Positions 28,065 to 37,919 of a stretch of 64,000 bases of DNA are shown here, one piece after another. The DNA lies in the NCBI GenBank assembly GCA_020186115.1, contig WSYJ01000052.1:186001-250000 (forward strand), in the 5' to 3' direction. The translations under genes were made by a program, and so were the position numbers. Position 1 is the stretch's first letter. Each line of letters begins with the position of its first letter. Under the pieces are notes generated by a model, which saw only the letters and a list, made by a program, of their open reading frames with translations, did no database searches and was not told the DNA's origin. Origin of the DNA: Histomonas meleagridis. Its lineage: Eukaryota; Parabasalia; Tritrichomonadida; Dientamoebidae.

Positions 28065-29440
28065 CGTTTATTTTTTTATTTATTTCGTTTGGATGTTCGC
28101 CAAATTTAAATAAATTCGCCTTAGTCAATAACATTTGTGTTCTCCATTGTGAATCCTTCCAACATTTTCTGTGTTTCTGAGCTGATTAAGTCTGGGTTTT
28201 CATACGACACAACTGGCTGTTCCTCTGTGAACTCCTTGTCGAACTGCGACGTGTCTGTTGTGCTGCTCAAGTCTGGTTTCCACTCCATTGGAATCGCCTT
28301 CAGAAGAAGTTGTTTCCAGTCAACGTCTGAAAAGAACGGATGCATTTTGATCTCTTCGACTTCTGTCGGGCCTGAGCCAAGTCTTTTCTCTGGGTCTCGA
28401 TTAAGAAGTTGGCTGATGAAGTCCTTCGCGTACGTTGTACCGCCTTTCGGAAATTCCAATGGATCATTTAATATCGCACGATACATCGCATTGGTGTTCG
28501 AATTGTAAAATGGAGGATAGCCATATAACATTTCGTAAGTAAGAATACCCATCGACCACCAGTCAACTGACTTGTTGTATGGCTTGGAAAGAATCATCTC
28601 TGGCGCAATGTAGTCTGGTGTGCCGCAGAATGTGCTCGTCTTGGCATTACTATCGTTCATCTTCTCTTTAACAAGACCAAAATCTGTAATCTTAAGATAT
28701 CCATCTTTGTCAACTAAGATGTTCTCTGGCTTAAGATCTCGATGGATAATACCAATAGAATGTAAATATCCAATCGCAAGTGTTAACTGAGCAACATAAA
28801 GTTTAACACGATGCTCTGGAAATTTTCGTTCTTCGCGAAGTCGCGCAAAGAGTTCTCCACCGGGAACATATTCTAACGCTAAAAATAATTTGGTGTCTGA
28901 TTGAAATGAATAACGCGCTGACGTGATGAATGGATGGTTGGCTGTAATTAACGTGTTCCTTTCTGTTAATGTACGACCAATAAGATCATATTGTGCTAAA
29001 AGACGTTTCGATAATGATTTTAACGCATATATTTGGCCATCACCATTATGTCGAACTAATTGAACTTTACCATAAGCTCCTCGTCCAATAACTTTAAGAA
29101 CAGTAAAATCTGTGATTTTAACATCTGCTTTTTTAACACCTTGTTTAACTATTGTTAATGCTTTTAACCATTCTTGCGCTTCTTGTGGTGTGGAATAAAG
29201 AATGTTATGAACTCGTTTGATTTCGCGTATAAATATACCATTTTGATGTTTGCTTTTAGGATCAATCCCTAATTCTTCTGCTTCTTTGATGTTAATGAAC
29301 CCAACAACTCGATGACCTGGTTTCTTGTAATATTTAAGTTCTTCTCCTTGGAGAACAAACCACCGCTTTCTAAATGTTTTGAAAATACCACCAAGTTTGC
29401 CTGCATAGCCTTGTTTGATTACGCCTTCTTGCGTGCTCAT
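28065..29440 (-). repeat. inverted segmental repeat, right arm
   Basis: 1376 bases matching 16967-18344 in opposite orientation, covering the complete kinase coding region and 56 bases of 3' flank. Outside these limits the two loci differ. The arms are 9.7 kb apart and could support inversion of the intervening segment. Confidence 0.85.
28121..29440 (-). CDS. PH-domain AGC (AKT-like) protein kinase, intact copy 2
   Basis: 439 residues from the ATG at 29440 (MSTQEGVIKQ); the longer frame starts at TTG. The PH domain spans about residues 6-110 (GYAGKLGGIFKTFRKRWFVL at its start). The kinase domain runs from about 120 to 375: [38 protein letters not shown] and STFCGTPDYIAPE with the T-loop Thr. 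The AGC tail contains VVSYENP (turn-motif region) and a C-terminal LEGFTM in place of the classical FxxFSY hydrophobic motif. AKT-type kinases are recruited by phosphoinositides and are phosphorylated on the T-loop. All catalytic residues are present. MYB element AACCGTTAA lies 16 bases before the ATG. Confidence 0.92.
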   Translation of the reverse strand: MSTQEGVIKQGYAGKLGGIFKTFRKRWFVLQGEELKYYKKPGHRVVGFINIKEAEELGIDPKSKHQNGIFIREIKRVHNILYSTPQEAQEWLKALTIVKQGVKKADVKITDFTVLKVIGRGAYGKVQLVRHNGDGQIYALKSLSKRLLAQYDLIGRTLTERNTLITANHPFITSARYSFQSDTKLFLALEYVPGGELFARLREERKFPEHRVKLYVAQLTLAIGYLHSIGIIHRDLKPENILVDKDGYLKITDFGLVKEKMNDSNAKTSTFCGTPDYIAPEMILSKPYNKSVDWWSMGILTYEMLYGYPPFYNSNTNAMYRAILNDPLEFPKGGTTYAKDFISQLLNRDPEKRLGSGPTEVEEIKMHPFFSDVDWKQLLLKAIPMEWKPDLSSTTDTSQFDKEFTEEQPVVSYENPDLISSETQKMLEGFTMENTNVID

Positions 29441-30094
29441 TGTTTGCGGCAAATAATTAACGGTTTCATCTTGTTACTTTTCAGACATTTATGCAATAAG
29501 GTCACATTAAAATGGCCTGCCCTAGAATAGGACGTTTATTCTGTATATTTCAGAAAATTGAAATGAAAACCGTTTGTGATATTTTTGGATGGGTTGATTA
29601 TAAAAATGAAATATGGAGTGCTTATACGCATAATGAGCGATATGCGATACTCAATATCCCACATGTAGTATCCGGAATAGTATTTCCTGCAAAAACAGAT
29701 AATCACAGTCACTTCGTTTTAACATTTTCAATTATCTTCCGAATCACAGTAACGAAAACTTCTTTTCACTTATTGCCTACTTATATCATTTTAGGGGCGA
29801 TATTTCGAAAAAATGAGCAAACAGAGAAAATAAACACTTCTGAGAGGACTATCATTTGTGAGAAACCGAAAAAAATTGTGAGACTGTCATTTCAAATTTA
29901 ATCAATCCACCCCCTGAAAAAGATTAGTCTGTTGTAAAATTTATTGAGAAAAATAAAAAAGTGACTCTAAAATGTTTTCGTCGTTCATCGAAAATTTGAC
30001 AATGAAATTTTGTTTTAAAACCAGACACTGAAATTTGAGTTGTTGTATTCGTTGTATATTGTCAAATCAAGGTTACAACGAATCAGAACATTTT
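29441..30094. other. divergent intergenic region between kinase copy 2 and Q/P-rich gene
   Basis: 654 bases between the two divergent genes. It contains the kinase promoter element and a 129-codon plus-strand frame (29512-29901) with no recognised feature, judged uncertain. It differs from the corresponding spacer of the left copy. Confidence 0.4.
29457..29465 (-). promoter_or_regulatory. MYB-type element AACCGTTAA before kinase copy 2
   Basis: On the minus strand AACCGTTAA sits 16 bases before the ATG at 29440, matching the element 14 bases before kinase copy 1. It is retained while the flanks have changed, which supports a functional role. Confidence 0.6.
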
Positions 30095-30631
30095 ATGAAC
30101 CAGGTTTTAAGTTTCAATGTTGTAAGTCAACCTCAACTTCAACAATTGGTAACCACGAATGGAAATCCCGCAATAATTGCTTACGATCAGGTCGGTGGAT
30201 ATTTTATACCATACCAACAACAAATGATCCAATGGGTAGCGATACCACAACCCCAATATCCACAAATGCAAAGCGTTGAGTATGTTAATCCACAAATATA
30301 TAGTCATGAACAAGTAATTCAGAATCCTCCTCAAGTCAAGATATATTCACAGTATGTGGACAACCAAAACCAATGGCAAAACCAATCAAAACCAAAAATA
30401 GTAAGACCACCTGAGGTACGAAAGGTTGTACATGGTCAAATCACAAAATCACAACAACAACCAATTGAACAACCAACTCAACAACTACCTCACCCACCAG
30501 AACAAGCAATTCAACGTGAGTTTACACCTGCGTTGTTTGGAGCCGACAAAAATCCACCAAAATGTTTTGATATTATCGGAAGAGGAAACCTCCCTTCCAT
30601 TAACTTTTCAACAGTCTATTCTTCAAAGTAA
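30095..30631 (+). CDS. Gln/Pro-rich small protein, copy 2 of a paralogous pair
   Basis: 178 residues from the ATG at 30095 (MNQVLSFNVV); the longer frame opens at TTG. It shares YDQVGG-x-FIPYQQQMIQWVAI, the Gln/Pro linker and the tail (ALFGADK, CFDIIGRGNLPS, INFSTVYS) with the gene at 15569-16093. The linker has diverged in sequence and length, while the tail is nearly invariant. No known family. It is head-to-head with kinase copy 2, mirroring the left locus. Confidence 0.7.
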   Translation: MNQVLSFNVVSQPQLQQLVTTNGNPAIIAYDQVGGYFIPYQQQMIQWVAIPQPQYPQMQSVEYVNPQIYSHEQVIQNPPQVKIYSQYVDNQNQWQNQSKPKIVRPPEVRKVVHGQITKSQQQPIEQPTQQLPHPPEQAIQREFTPALFGADKNPPKCFDIIGRGNLPSINFSTVYSSK

Positions 30632-31224
30632 CAAATAGCACACTCTTTGCATTATTATGGAGTTTCATACGATTAAAAAAATAAATAAAATATCATTAAG
30701 AAAATTGAAGTGGAATTTATTTGAAAAAGTAATTTTACAACAGTTCAATATTTCGGTTTTCCACGAAAGTTGAGAGGTTGTTTTTTATGTCGATTGAGTA
30801 AAAATCACAAAAGTTGGTATGAAATATTGCCGATAAATATTTATCACGAAAAGATTCAATGGTTGTTATTTGAAATCATGGAAACAACCCACTAAAACTG
30901 TATTATCGCCATCTGTTGTATAGAGCAAAACTATTCACCTATCATTTGCAAATGCAATTGCTTTATGTTAACAATTTTTTAGTCTTTAATCAAGGTTTAA
31001 CTTTTACAAAACATATTTAAATCTTTTTAACACCAAAGGGTAAAATTCATAATGACTCAAAAATTGTGTGTTAAATTCAGCTGCATTCAAACAAATGACA
31101 TTTGGAACTTTTTATGTTAGCAAATTTATGGTCGATGAAGTTTTTGAAGATTTTCAACGCACAATAATAAATAATATTAAAATTTAAAACTATGAATAAA
31201 CGCTATGTGTACTTTATTCAAACA
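30632..31224. other. gene-free stretch
   Basis: 593 AT-rich bases between two convergent genes. It includes the 3' signals of both (AATAAAATAT after 30680, and TTTATT near 31200 for the minus-strand gene). No relic or RNA gene was recognised. Confidence 0.45.
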
Positions 31225-33267
31225 TTACATCCATTGGTCATCTTCTTCTTTTGACATTTCTCCAATTGTTTGTATCATTTGATGTTGTTGTTGTTTATCT
31301 AAATCGGAACTAAATGATTCACTGAATTCTTTATTAAGTTCCGAATATGAACTAACTTTTTTACTTATCCTAAACAACCAAACGACAACACCAATAATGA
31401 TTAAAACCAAAGCTATGGATCCGCATATAATACCGACAAGAGATGCACTATTTAAAACAGGTTCATCACTTATATAATATAAAGATGGAAATACAAATGT
31501 GTAATAACCCGAATAAAAGCTAATGATTGTGGTCATGTGAATAACTGAATATTCATAAAATATTAAAGTGGAATCGGATAAATACTGTGTGAAAATTTGT
31601 GTAATTGAACTCACGTTCGATGAATAGATTGTGAGAATATACGAAAAACTCAGTGAGGCACCAAATGGAAATGAAGAAGTGAAAGAATTGGATGCTGTAA
31701 ATGAATTCGAGCTCATGAATGTGTTCGATTCAGAAAATGTATTCGATTGCGAATATGTGTTTGATTCTGTGAACGTATTTGACTGTGTATATGAATTTGA
31801 TTGCGAAAATGTGTTTGACTGTGAATATGTATTCGTAGAGAAATTAAGTTTTACTGTCTTGGTTTTTCCAATGTTACCTTGTTTATCGATTGGAGCAACA
31901 TGAAGATACTCTTGTTTAATTAGATCTTCTGTCGTAAATTTAATTGTATTGTCATATGTTTTATTTGTCAGTGATTCTATATCGCATTTCTCATTTTGAC
32001 TAAATGTGTATTTGTAGTAAGCGATTCCTTTGGTAACATTAACAACAGCATATGACTCACTTATGTTATAACCTGTACTATTGTATGCAACAACTTTAAA
32101 TTTATATGGTGTGCCAACGTCATATCCTTCAATAATTACTGAATAATTGATTAAATCTATTTTTATGTTAATTTCTGGATTCGATAAATCCGGTAAATTA
32201 AGAAAATGATCTTCAAACTCGCTTTCATTCGTCCTTTGTTTAAGATAAAATATAGTGTTAGCAAGGACTTTCCGTTCAAAACATGTCGCATTGCAATCAC
32301 TATGGCCTATTTGAATCATTGCAGTATTTCCATATGTAGTAAGATAGAAATTATCTTGTTCTGTTGCATCCACTTTTGGTTCATCATTGATTATATAATC
32401 ATCAAACTCAAACCAAATATCGCCATTGGCTTTATGTTTTGATGTATGAGAGTAATAAATTGGTTGTACTTCTTCACTCGTGAGATTCCAAGGATATTTT
32501 AAAAGTAGTCCTTGCTTGTGAACTTTTGTTTTGTTGGATTCAAGCTGAGTGAAAGTACCAGGATCAAAATTTTTGAGTGTAACATTGAACAAATCGCGAA
32601 TTGCAACCATTCCTTGAGGTTTTTTGCTTTTTACGAAACCAGATGTAATTGAATCATGTCCAGCAATAAACCCATATCCCCTTTCAATGTATTTTCTAAT
32701 CTTTTCCATTATATCAATAATTGGTGAAACACCACCACTGTAATCCCAAAATCCAAATACAGTGACATCAAAATTATACAGCCATTCTTGATTGGAATTT
32801 AGCTCTTCAGTAAGTTCATCAATCGATATAAGTGTAACATTGATAATTTGATTTCTTTCATGGTCAATACCAAAAGCACTTGAGTTAATGCCTTCAATCA
32901 ATCCGCCTTCCATCCAAACTTTTAAAGAAGCTGATTTAGGATACTCCCGTCCTGCACCAGATGCGAATTCCATTTCGGCTGTAGGGATATTTACATCTTC
33001 TTCTATTTCAAAGACAAATTTTTGATCATTTGATGGATAAATATTTAAAACTTTGATAGTAGTTCCCCATTTATGTGTGCTAATTGGCTCCCAGCTATCA
33101 TTTTCTGTGTTCAAAAATATTTTATAATAATCAGTTTGATTTTTTTCTTGATCATTAATTGTCCAATTGAGGTGAACTCCACCATTTCCATTTGCATATG
33201 TGGTATTGTAGTTTGCGTAAAGCGTCAGTTGTTTAGTAAATACCAAGAAATAGCAGAGAATAAACAT
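31225..33267 (-). CDS. type I surface protein with SNTF-repeat stalk
   Basis: 680 residues. An N-terminal signal peptide (MFILCYFLVFTKQLTLYA) is followed by a small beta-rich domain. An alpha/beta region at about 110-340 comes next, with text such as VTVFGFWDYSGG and ERGYGFIAGHDS reminiscent of amidotransferase/flavodoxin-like folds, but without a proven active site. A fibronectin-like region follows (about 365-470). The stalk is ten six-residue units (SNTF-S/T-x, with SNTY and SNSF variants) at about residues 475-530. A membrane segment lies near residue 620 (SLVGIICGSIALVLIIIGVVVWLF), then a cytoplasmic tail rich in Ser, Gln and acidic residues. It carries many N-glycosylation sites. The ligand is unknown. 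AATAAA follows the stop. Confidence 0.75.
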   Translation of the reverse strand: MFILCYFLVFTKQLTLYANYNTTYANGNGGVHLNWTINDQEKNQTDYYKIFLNTENDSWEPISTHKWGTTIKVLNIYPSNDQKFVFEIEEDVNIPTAEMEFASGAGREYPKSASLKVWMEGGLIEGINSSAFGIDHERNQIINVTLISIDELTEELNSNQEWLYNFDVTVFGFWDYSGGVSPIIDIMEKIRKYIERGYGFIAGHDSITSGFVKSKKPQGMVAIRDLFNVTLKNFDPGTFTQLESNKTKVHKQGLLLKYPWNLTSEEVQPIYYSHTSKHKANGDIWFEFDDYIINDEPKVDATEQDNFYLTTYGNTAMIQIGHSDCNATCFERKVLANTIFYLKQRTNESEFEDHFLNLPDLSNPEINIKIDLINYSVIIEGYDVGTPYKFKVVAYNSTGYNISESYAVVNVTKGIAYYKYTFSQNEKCDIESLTNKTYDNTIKFTTEDLIKQEYLHVAPIDKQGNIGKTKTVKLNFSTNTYSQSNTFSQSNSYTQSNTFTESNTYSQSNTFSESNTFMSSNSFTASNSFTSSFPFGASLSFSYILTIYSSNVSSITQIFTQYLSDSTLIFYEYSVIHMTTIISFYSGYYTFVFPSLYYISDEPVLNSASLVGIICGSIALVLIIIGVVVWLFRISKKVSSYSELNKEFSESFSSDLDKQQQHQMIQTIGEMSKEEDDQWM
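31675..31850 (-). repeat. 18-base tandem coding repeat (SNTF stalk)
   Basis: About ten imperfect tandem units of 18 bases encoding S-N-T-F/Y-S/T-x, inside the surface-protein gene. The same unit type appears in the broken BspA-like gene at 2.7-3.2 kb, whose ectodomain is unrelated. Confidence 0.8.
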
Positions 33268-33489
33268 TTTTTCAAGTCGAGTCCGCCAGAAAATCTTTTG
33301 ACCTGTCAGAACTGTTGCCCTTTGAAAAAGGCATTTTAAACAGCTGAAATTGTTTATATCATATTCAATTTATGCGATCTAAACATTGAAAAAGTTCATA
33401 CAAAAATCATCTTCTTATGTTCCTTTTTTATTCCCAAAGAAACAGCCAGAAGTATATGAAGAACAACATATGCATTAATTGACCCCAAA

Positions 33490-33777
33490 TTTTTATTCTA
33501 AAATTAATATTTCTATACTTTCACAATTTGAAAATGCTGAGTCGCCATTTGATTAATTAAATGTGGAATTGTAATATTTTAATCAAACGACATGGAGAAA
33601 AGCACCTGAACCAACTAAATACAAATTTATTTTAAAATTAACTCTTACTAATTCAGAACAAAAACCAAATGCAAATGGGGAAATATGTGTAACACTATGC
33701 CCAAATATAATATTACATAACTTATAAGCCCTAATTGTTAAAATGCTTTCCTTTTTAACATAAGGTGAATTTTTCAA
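33490..33777 (-). pseudogene. BspA-like (LRR_5) fragment
   Basis: Minus-strand text with LRR_5 character: FGHSVTHISPFAFGFCSEL and GSGAF, then, after stops, DSAFSNCESIEILIL. At least three in-frame stops fall within 290 bases, and there is no start or anchor. It is a short remnant of a BspA-like gene, between two genes that look intact. Confidence 0.6.
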
Positions 33778-33793
33778 AAAGTCATTTTTTCAG

Positions 33794-34909
33794 ATGAATC
33801 TGATCAATATAAATTCAAATATCGATTTCACATTATTTGCTTTTCATTGCACATGTCATATGAATGATTTTTCAACCCTTTTTCCTCATAATGTATCTTC
33901 AAAAGAACTTCTAGAGTCACACGCACTAAATGGACTTCTATCACACATTAGTTGTTACTCTGCTATTTGGAAGCAATTCTTAATAATTTTCCCAAATAAT
34001 TCCAATAAAATTCTCGAATCACATATATGGATCAAAACTCTTCAAGAACAGCGAGCCATCTTTTCTGAAAAATTAAGCAAAGCTCAACAAAATCCAGAAA
34101 ATAAAGAAGAAATTATTCTCAATTTCGGACATTCTTTCCATCAAGTATCAGGTTCATTAAACTCTGTTATACTTAATTCTATTATCAGTGTTTTAAGTCT
34201 TTTTATCAAAAAAAATTCAACCAAGGACTTTATCAATTCTATTTGCAGCATTACAACATGGATTTATTATTACTTTGAGCTTGAATCCATTAAAAATGAT
34301 GGGACTCCCATGGGCATTCTTCTTGATAAAGAATATATTTTTGTTGATCTTGCAATATGTCTTGATAAATTTTTGGTTACTTTTTCATATCTTTTCCATG
34401 CACGCCCCCAAGACATTTACGGACAGATTCTTTTCATGGTCAATAAAGTTAATCCTATTTCCAAGAAACCTTCACTTGAAAGTATTCCAACAATTTTGCA
34501 ATTATACAAAAAATTATTCACCCAAGTAACTAAGCGTAATGAAGTTGCAGGTGTTATCAGCATTATATTTTCCCAGTATCCTGATATATCTATTCTTCAT
34601 TACTTCTATTCTTGCATCTTCCTCTACAGCGGTAAGGACATGCCCGATGAAAACGCAAAAGTGCCAATGATATCTATCGGCTGTCAGTATGGCAGAACCG
34701 TTACGGTCGGACGATCAGTTTCGCCTGAATTGGTAATGGCAGGACAACTCGATGAATTAATAAAATTGATTAAAGATTGTGATTCGAAACATAATAGAGA
34801 AGTGGTAAAGAATCAACTGGAAGCAATGATTCAAATTGTAGATGGAAATATTTTTGTTGCAGATTTATTGCCTGTAAGTGTTGTCGATCGCGTAATTCAA
34901 GATGAGTAA
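33794..34909 (+). CDS. conserved-looking helical protein, unknown function
   Basis: 371 residues from the ATG at 33794. The leader is TTCAAAAAGTCATTTTTTCAG, an initiator-like sequence. The protein is mostly helical and has no signal peptide. A hydrophobic helical stretch (SLNSVILNSIISVLSLFI) is probably a core helix rather than a membrane anchor. Conserved-looking text includes GTPMGILLDKEYIF, PMISIGCQYGRTVTVGRS and the C-terminal VADLLPVSVVDRVIQDE. I do not recognise the family. Clean coding text and flanking signals make it a real gene. Confidence 0.65.
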   Translation: MNLININSNIDFTLFAFHCTCHMNDFSTLFPHNVSSKELLESHALNGLLSHISCYSAIWKQFLIIFPNNSNKILESHIWIKTLQEQRAIFSEKLSKAQQNPENKEEIILNFGHSFHQVSGSLNSVILNSIISVLSLFIKKNSTKDFINSICSITTWIYYYFELESIKNDGTPMGILLDKEYIFVDLAICLDKFLVTFSYLFHARPQDIYGQILFMVNKVNPISKKPSLESIPTILQLYKKLFTQVTKRNEVAGVISIIFSQYPDISILHYFYSCIFLYSGKDMPDENAKVPMISIGCQYGRTVTVGRSVSPELVMAGQLDELIKLIKDCDSKHNREVVKNQLEAMIQIVDGNIFVADLLPVSVVDRVIQDE

Positions 34910-35075
34910 AATGTTCATGTTAAATTGAAATTTTTTGTGAATTTTTTTTGATCAAATTTGTTATCATATTTCAATCACTAAATTTTACGAGGTTTTTGTT
35001 CTCGTTGTCGAATAGGTTTTCAGTTTTCTTGTGAGTAAATAATAATAAAAAATGATTTGCGAAAAGTTTATTGAA

Positions 35076-37895
35076 TCAATCCAAGTTTTCGATTGTTTGC
35101 ATTATTGTCATTGGCTGTGTTTGATCAATTCCTTGGAAAATTTGGAAATTGTTACTCTTTAATATTTCTGCGATCTCTTCAAATGATGGTCTTTCACTTG
35201 GTTCCATATTTAGGCATCTTTCAACCAATGGTTCCACGAAACTGCCGATTCCCTGTGTGCTTGAAAGCTGTGTCTTTATTTGACCCATCAATTTTCCGTT
35301 CATTAAAATCTGCAAATTGAATTTTGGCATTATTGAACTTACAATGAAGTACACCAACATTCCGAATGAATACACGTCAGCCTTTTCAGTCAAATCTTCT
35401 TGACTAAGTAATTCAGGAGAATTAAATAATAAGGAATTTGAACCCTTACCTAAAATGTCATCTTCATCATCGAAATATTTATCGCCAATGCCAGCTATTC
35501 TCACGTCACCCTTTGAATCGATTAAAATATTTTCTGGCTTAAGCGAAAGGATCGGTCCGATTTTACGGTTAATATATTTCATCGTTCCCACAATTTCAGA
35601 GATAATCACAGCTTTTTGAGGCGCCGATAGCGATTCTGATTCAATTGCTTTCCGAAGGTTACTGTTAACGTACTCCATTACAGCCAATGTTTGACCGTTT
35701 TTAAGTTTGATGTCATAAATTGGCAAAATGTATGGGTGATTTCCAAGTTTTTCATAATCACTCTTAATTTTTTCAATGGACTCGCTAGCGGTTGACTTGT
35801 TTCTGTAATGTTTCAATGCGAAAATATGGCCATCACTTGAAGAAACCTTGAAAACAGATGTCATAAAGCCAGTACCAATTTGTTCCATTTCGTTCAATTG
35901 ATCATCAACAGATACTTTCGGTATATCAACTTTTGGTAATTCGATTGTTGGAACATTTGTAGGAACTAAAGGTATAACAGGAATAGTTGGAATCACAGGC
36001 AAAGTCGTGTTATTAAGTGGAGGTATGACAGGTATTGAGAAATTATGCGGTGGTGGTATTACAGGTAAATTGGAACTAACAGGCTGAGGTATCACAGGCA
36101 CTGAAGGTAATGGTATTGATGGCAATGGAATCACAGGTAAGGTTGAAGGTTCAGGCGGAGGTATTACTGGCAAATTATTTGTCGTTGAAGGCTGAGGCAA
36201 CGAATTTATCGGCGGCGGTATTGATGGCTGTGGCTGAGTTCTTGGTGGCGGCAAAGTATAAGAAGATTGTGGCGTAACAATTGGCTGTGAATTAGTTAAT
36301 GGAAGTGTTGGCGCTACTGTTGGACCAGATTGCAATGGCGTTGGCGAAGTTTCTTGGAATTGCTCCATTAATGATTTGATTGATTTCTCTTGTTTGGATG
36401 ACCTTCTTCTCCTTTGAGATGAGAAAGATTGATCATCGCCAACACTTTGTGAAGAACGTGTTCCATGTCTTCTATGTTTCTTATGACGTGTACTTTCTTG
36501 TTGTTCTTCAGTTTGAGATATCTCTGACATTTGTTGTTGTTGTTGATCTGGAATTTGTTGTGGGATTACTTGCTGCAAATTCGGTGATGGTGATTCCGAT
36601 TGTGAGCTTGGGATTCCATTTGGTATTATTGGACTTGCATTTAATGACTTTGATGAGTTCGGAATACTATTATCAAGAATCGGACTAACAAGTGGCTGAG
36701 ATTGAGGTGGAGAGTTATAAGATTGACGTCCAAATGTTTGTAATGGTGATGATGCTGGTGGTGACAATGATGATGATGGTGAAAATGTAAAACTATTTGA
36801 TCGATTAGATGATGCATCACTACCATTCCTTGTAGTTATTTGTTCTCGAGGAGCACCTGTACCATCGATTAATGATTTATCATAAATAATGATATTAATC
36901 GAAGCTGGGGCACCATAAAATGATTTGGCCTCAAAGAATATACGGTTTTTGGTCATAAAGTCAACGATACGCAAATTGAGACAATTACGGAAAAGTAAAT
37001 GGGGCACATAAGTGACCCCCTCTGGGAACTCAATGTCGATGATGCTTGTGTCTCGAAATGCTTCAGATCCAATATGATATAGTTTGGAATCTGGCTCAAA
37101 GATGATGGAAGTAAGGTCTTTGCAATAATAAAATGCATATGAGCCAATCTTAAGAACAGAGGCTGGAATGACAATTGAGGTGATGCCAATGGCTTGAAAT
37201 GCTGAATCTTCGATGACAGAAAGTTGGGAATATGGTGAGAATTTGAGTTCAGTAAGTTCACGCGAATTGAAAAAGGCTGCATAACAAATATCAGCAGTTG
37301 TATTTGGAATCTCTATCGATTTTATAGATGTGGAACTAAGAGATTTACGGCCAATATGACGAAGAACTGTGCCAAAATCAAAAGTAAAAGATTCAATTTT
37401 CTTGCAGTTTTCAAATGCACAATCACAAATTTCTTGAACAATACGTGGGACAACAACATTAGTAATATTACGAACAGCTAAAAATAAGAGAGTGCTGTCA
37501 GCTGAAAAAAGCATTCCATTTGAAAAAGAGAAATTGGTGCAACCAGGTGCAAGTTGTATGTCATTAAGTTGGTCAATGTTTGAGGACCAACCAGGTTCAA
37601 GCACTTGAAGACTAGGAGGAATGGTTAAAGATTTGATATGTGATTGTGAAAAACAATCTTTACAAAACTTTCGAACACAAGAGCCTTCTTCAAAAGAGAG
37701 TGAGTTTATGTTTACCCTGCTGAATGCTTTGCGACCAATTTCAGTTACAAAAAATTGTTTTCCTTCATGTTGAATAACTTTTGGAACAATAATGTCACCT
37801 TTGTTGTTTGCTTGCGGAGATCTAATGAGAACAGCTTCCCCATTGTTGTGTAAGGAGTATGTAAGGGGATCAATAGTTACGATTTCGAATGACAT
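35076..37895 (-). CDS. BspA-like LRR_5 protein fused to a pseudokinase domain
   Basis: 939 residues from the ATG at 37895 (MSFEIVTIDP); the longer frame starts at TTG. LRR_5 repeats occupy about residues 20-335 (for example AFENCKKIESFTF and AFQAIGITSIVIP). A Pro/Gln/Ser-rich linker runs to about 665, with several VIPPP/LPVIP repeats and a basic patch (RHKKHRRHGTRSS). A kinase-like domain follows (about 670-915) with GTGFMTSVFKV and FALKHY (the Lys is kept). The catalytic HRD reads ILS before LKPENIL, and DFG reads GIG. Both catalytic aspartates are therefore missing and the domain should be inactive. There is no signal peptide or anchor, so it is cytosolic, unlike most BspA-like proteins. 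A scaffold role is inferred. An ACTTTTTCA box lies 24 bases before the ATG. Confidence 0.85.
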   Translation of the reverse strand: MSFEIVTIDPLTYSLHNNGEAVLIRSPQANNKGDIIVPKVIQHEGKQFFVTEIGRKAFSRVNINSLSFEEGSCVRKFCKDCFSQSHIKSLTIPPSLQVLEPGWSSNIDQLNDIQLAPGCTNFSFSNGMLFSADSTLLFLAVRNITNVVVPRIVQEICDCAFENCKKIESFTFDFGTVLRHIGRKSLSSTSIKSIEIPNTTADICYAAFFNSRELTELKFSPYSQLSVIEDSAFQAIGITSIVIPASVLKIGSYAFYYCKDLTSIIFEPDSKLYHIGSEAFRDTSIIDIEFPEGVTYVPHLLFRNCLNLRIVDFMTKNRIFFEAKSFYGAPASINIIIYDKSLIDGTGAPREQITTRNGSDASSNRSNSFTFSPSSSLSPPASSPLQTFGRQSYNSPPQSQPLVSPILDNSIPNSSKSLNASPIIPNGIPSSQSESPSPNLQQVIPQQIPDQQQQQMSEISQTEEQQESTRHKKHRRHGTRSSQSVGDDQSFSSQRRRRSSKQEKSIKSLMEQFQETSPTPLQSGPTVAPTLPLTNSQPIVTPQSSYTLPPPRTQPQPSIPPPINSLPQPSTTNNLPVIPPPEPSTLPVIPLPSIPLPSVPVIPQPVSSNLPVIPPPHNFSIPVIPPLNNTTLPVIPTIPVIPLVPTNVPTIELPKVDIPKVSVDDQLNEMEQIGTGFMTSVFKVSSSDGHIFALKHYRNKSTASESIEKIKSDYEKLGNHPYILPIYDIKLKNGQTLAVMEYVNSNLRKAIESESLSAPQKAVIISEIVGTMKYINRKIGPILSLKPENILIDSKGDVRIAGIGDKYFDDEDDILGKGSNSLLFNSPELLSQEDLTEKADVYSFGMLVYFIVSSIMPKFNLQILMNGKLMGQIKTQLSSTQGIGSFVEPLVERCLNMEPSERPSFEEIAEILKSNNFQIFQGIDQTQPMTIMQTIENLD

Positions 37896-37919
37896 TAAAC
37901 GCAATTTATTTTAAATCAT

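Noticed and set aside
29512-29901. 129-codon plus-strand frame as a gene
   Set aside because: No recognisable motif, it overlaps the promoter region of the kinase and Q/P-rich pair, and the equivalent spacer of the other copy has no matching frame. It is left as intergenic.
31631-31903. Repeat-rich plus-strand frame opposite the SNTF stalk
   Set aside because: It is the antisense reading of the tandem repeat. Signal peptide, anchor and glycosylation sites all belong to the minus-strand frame.
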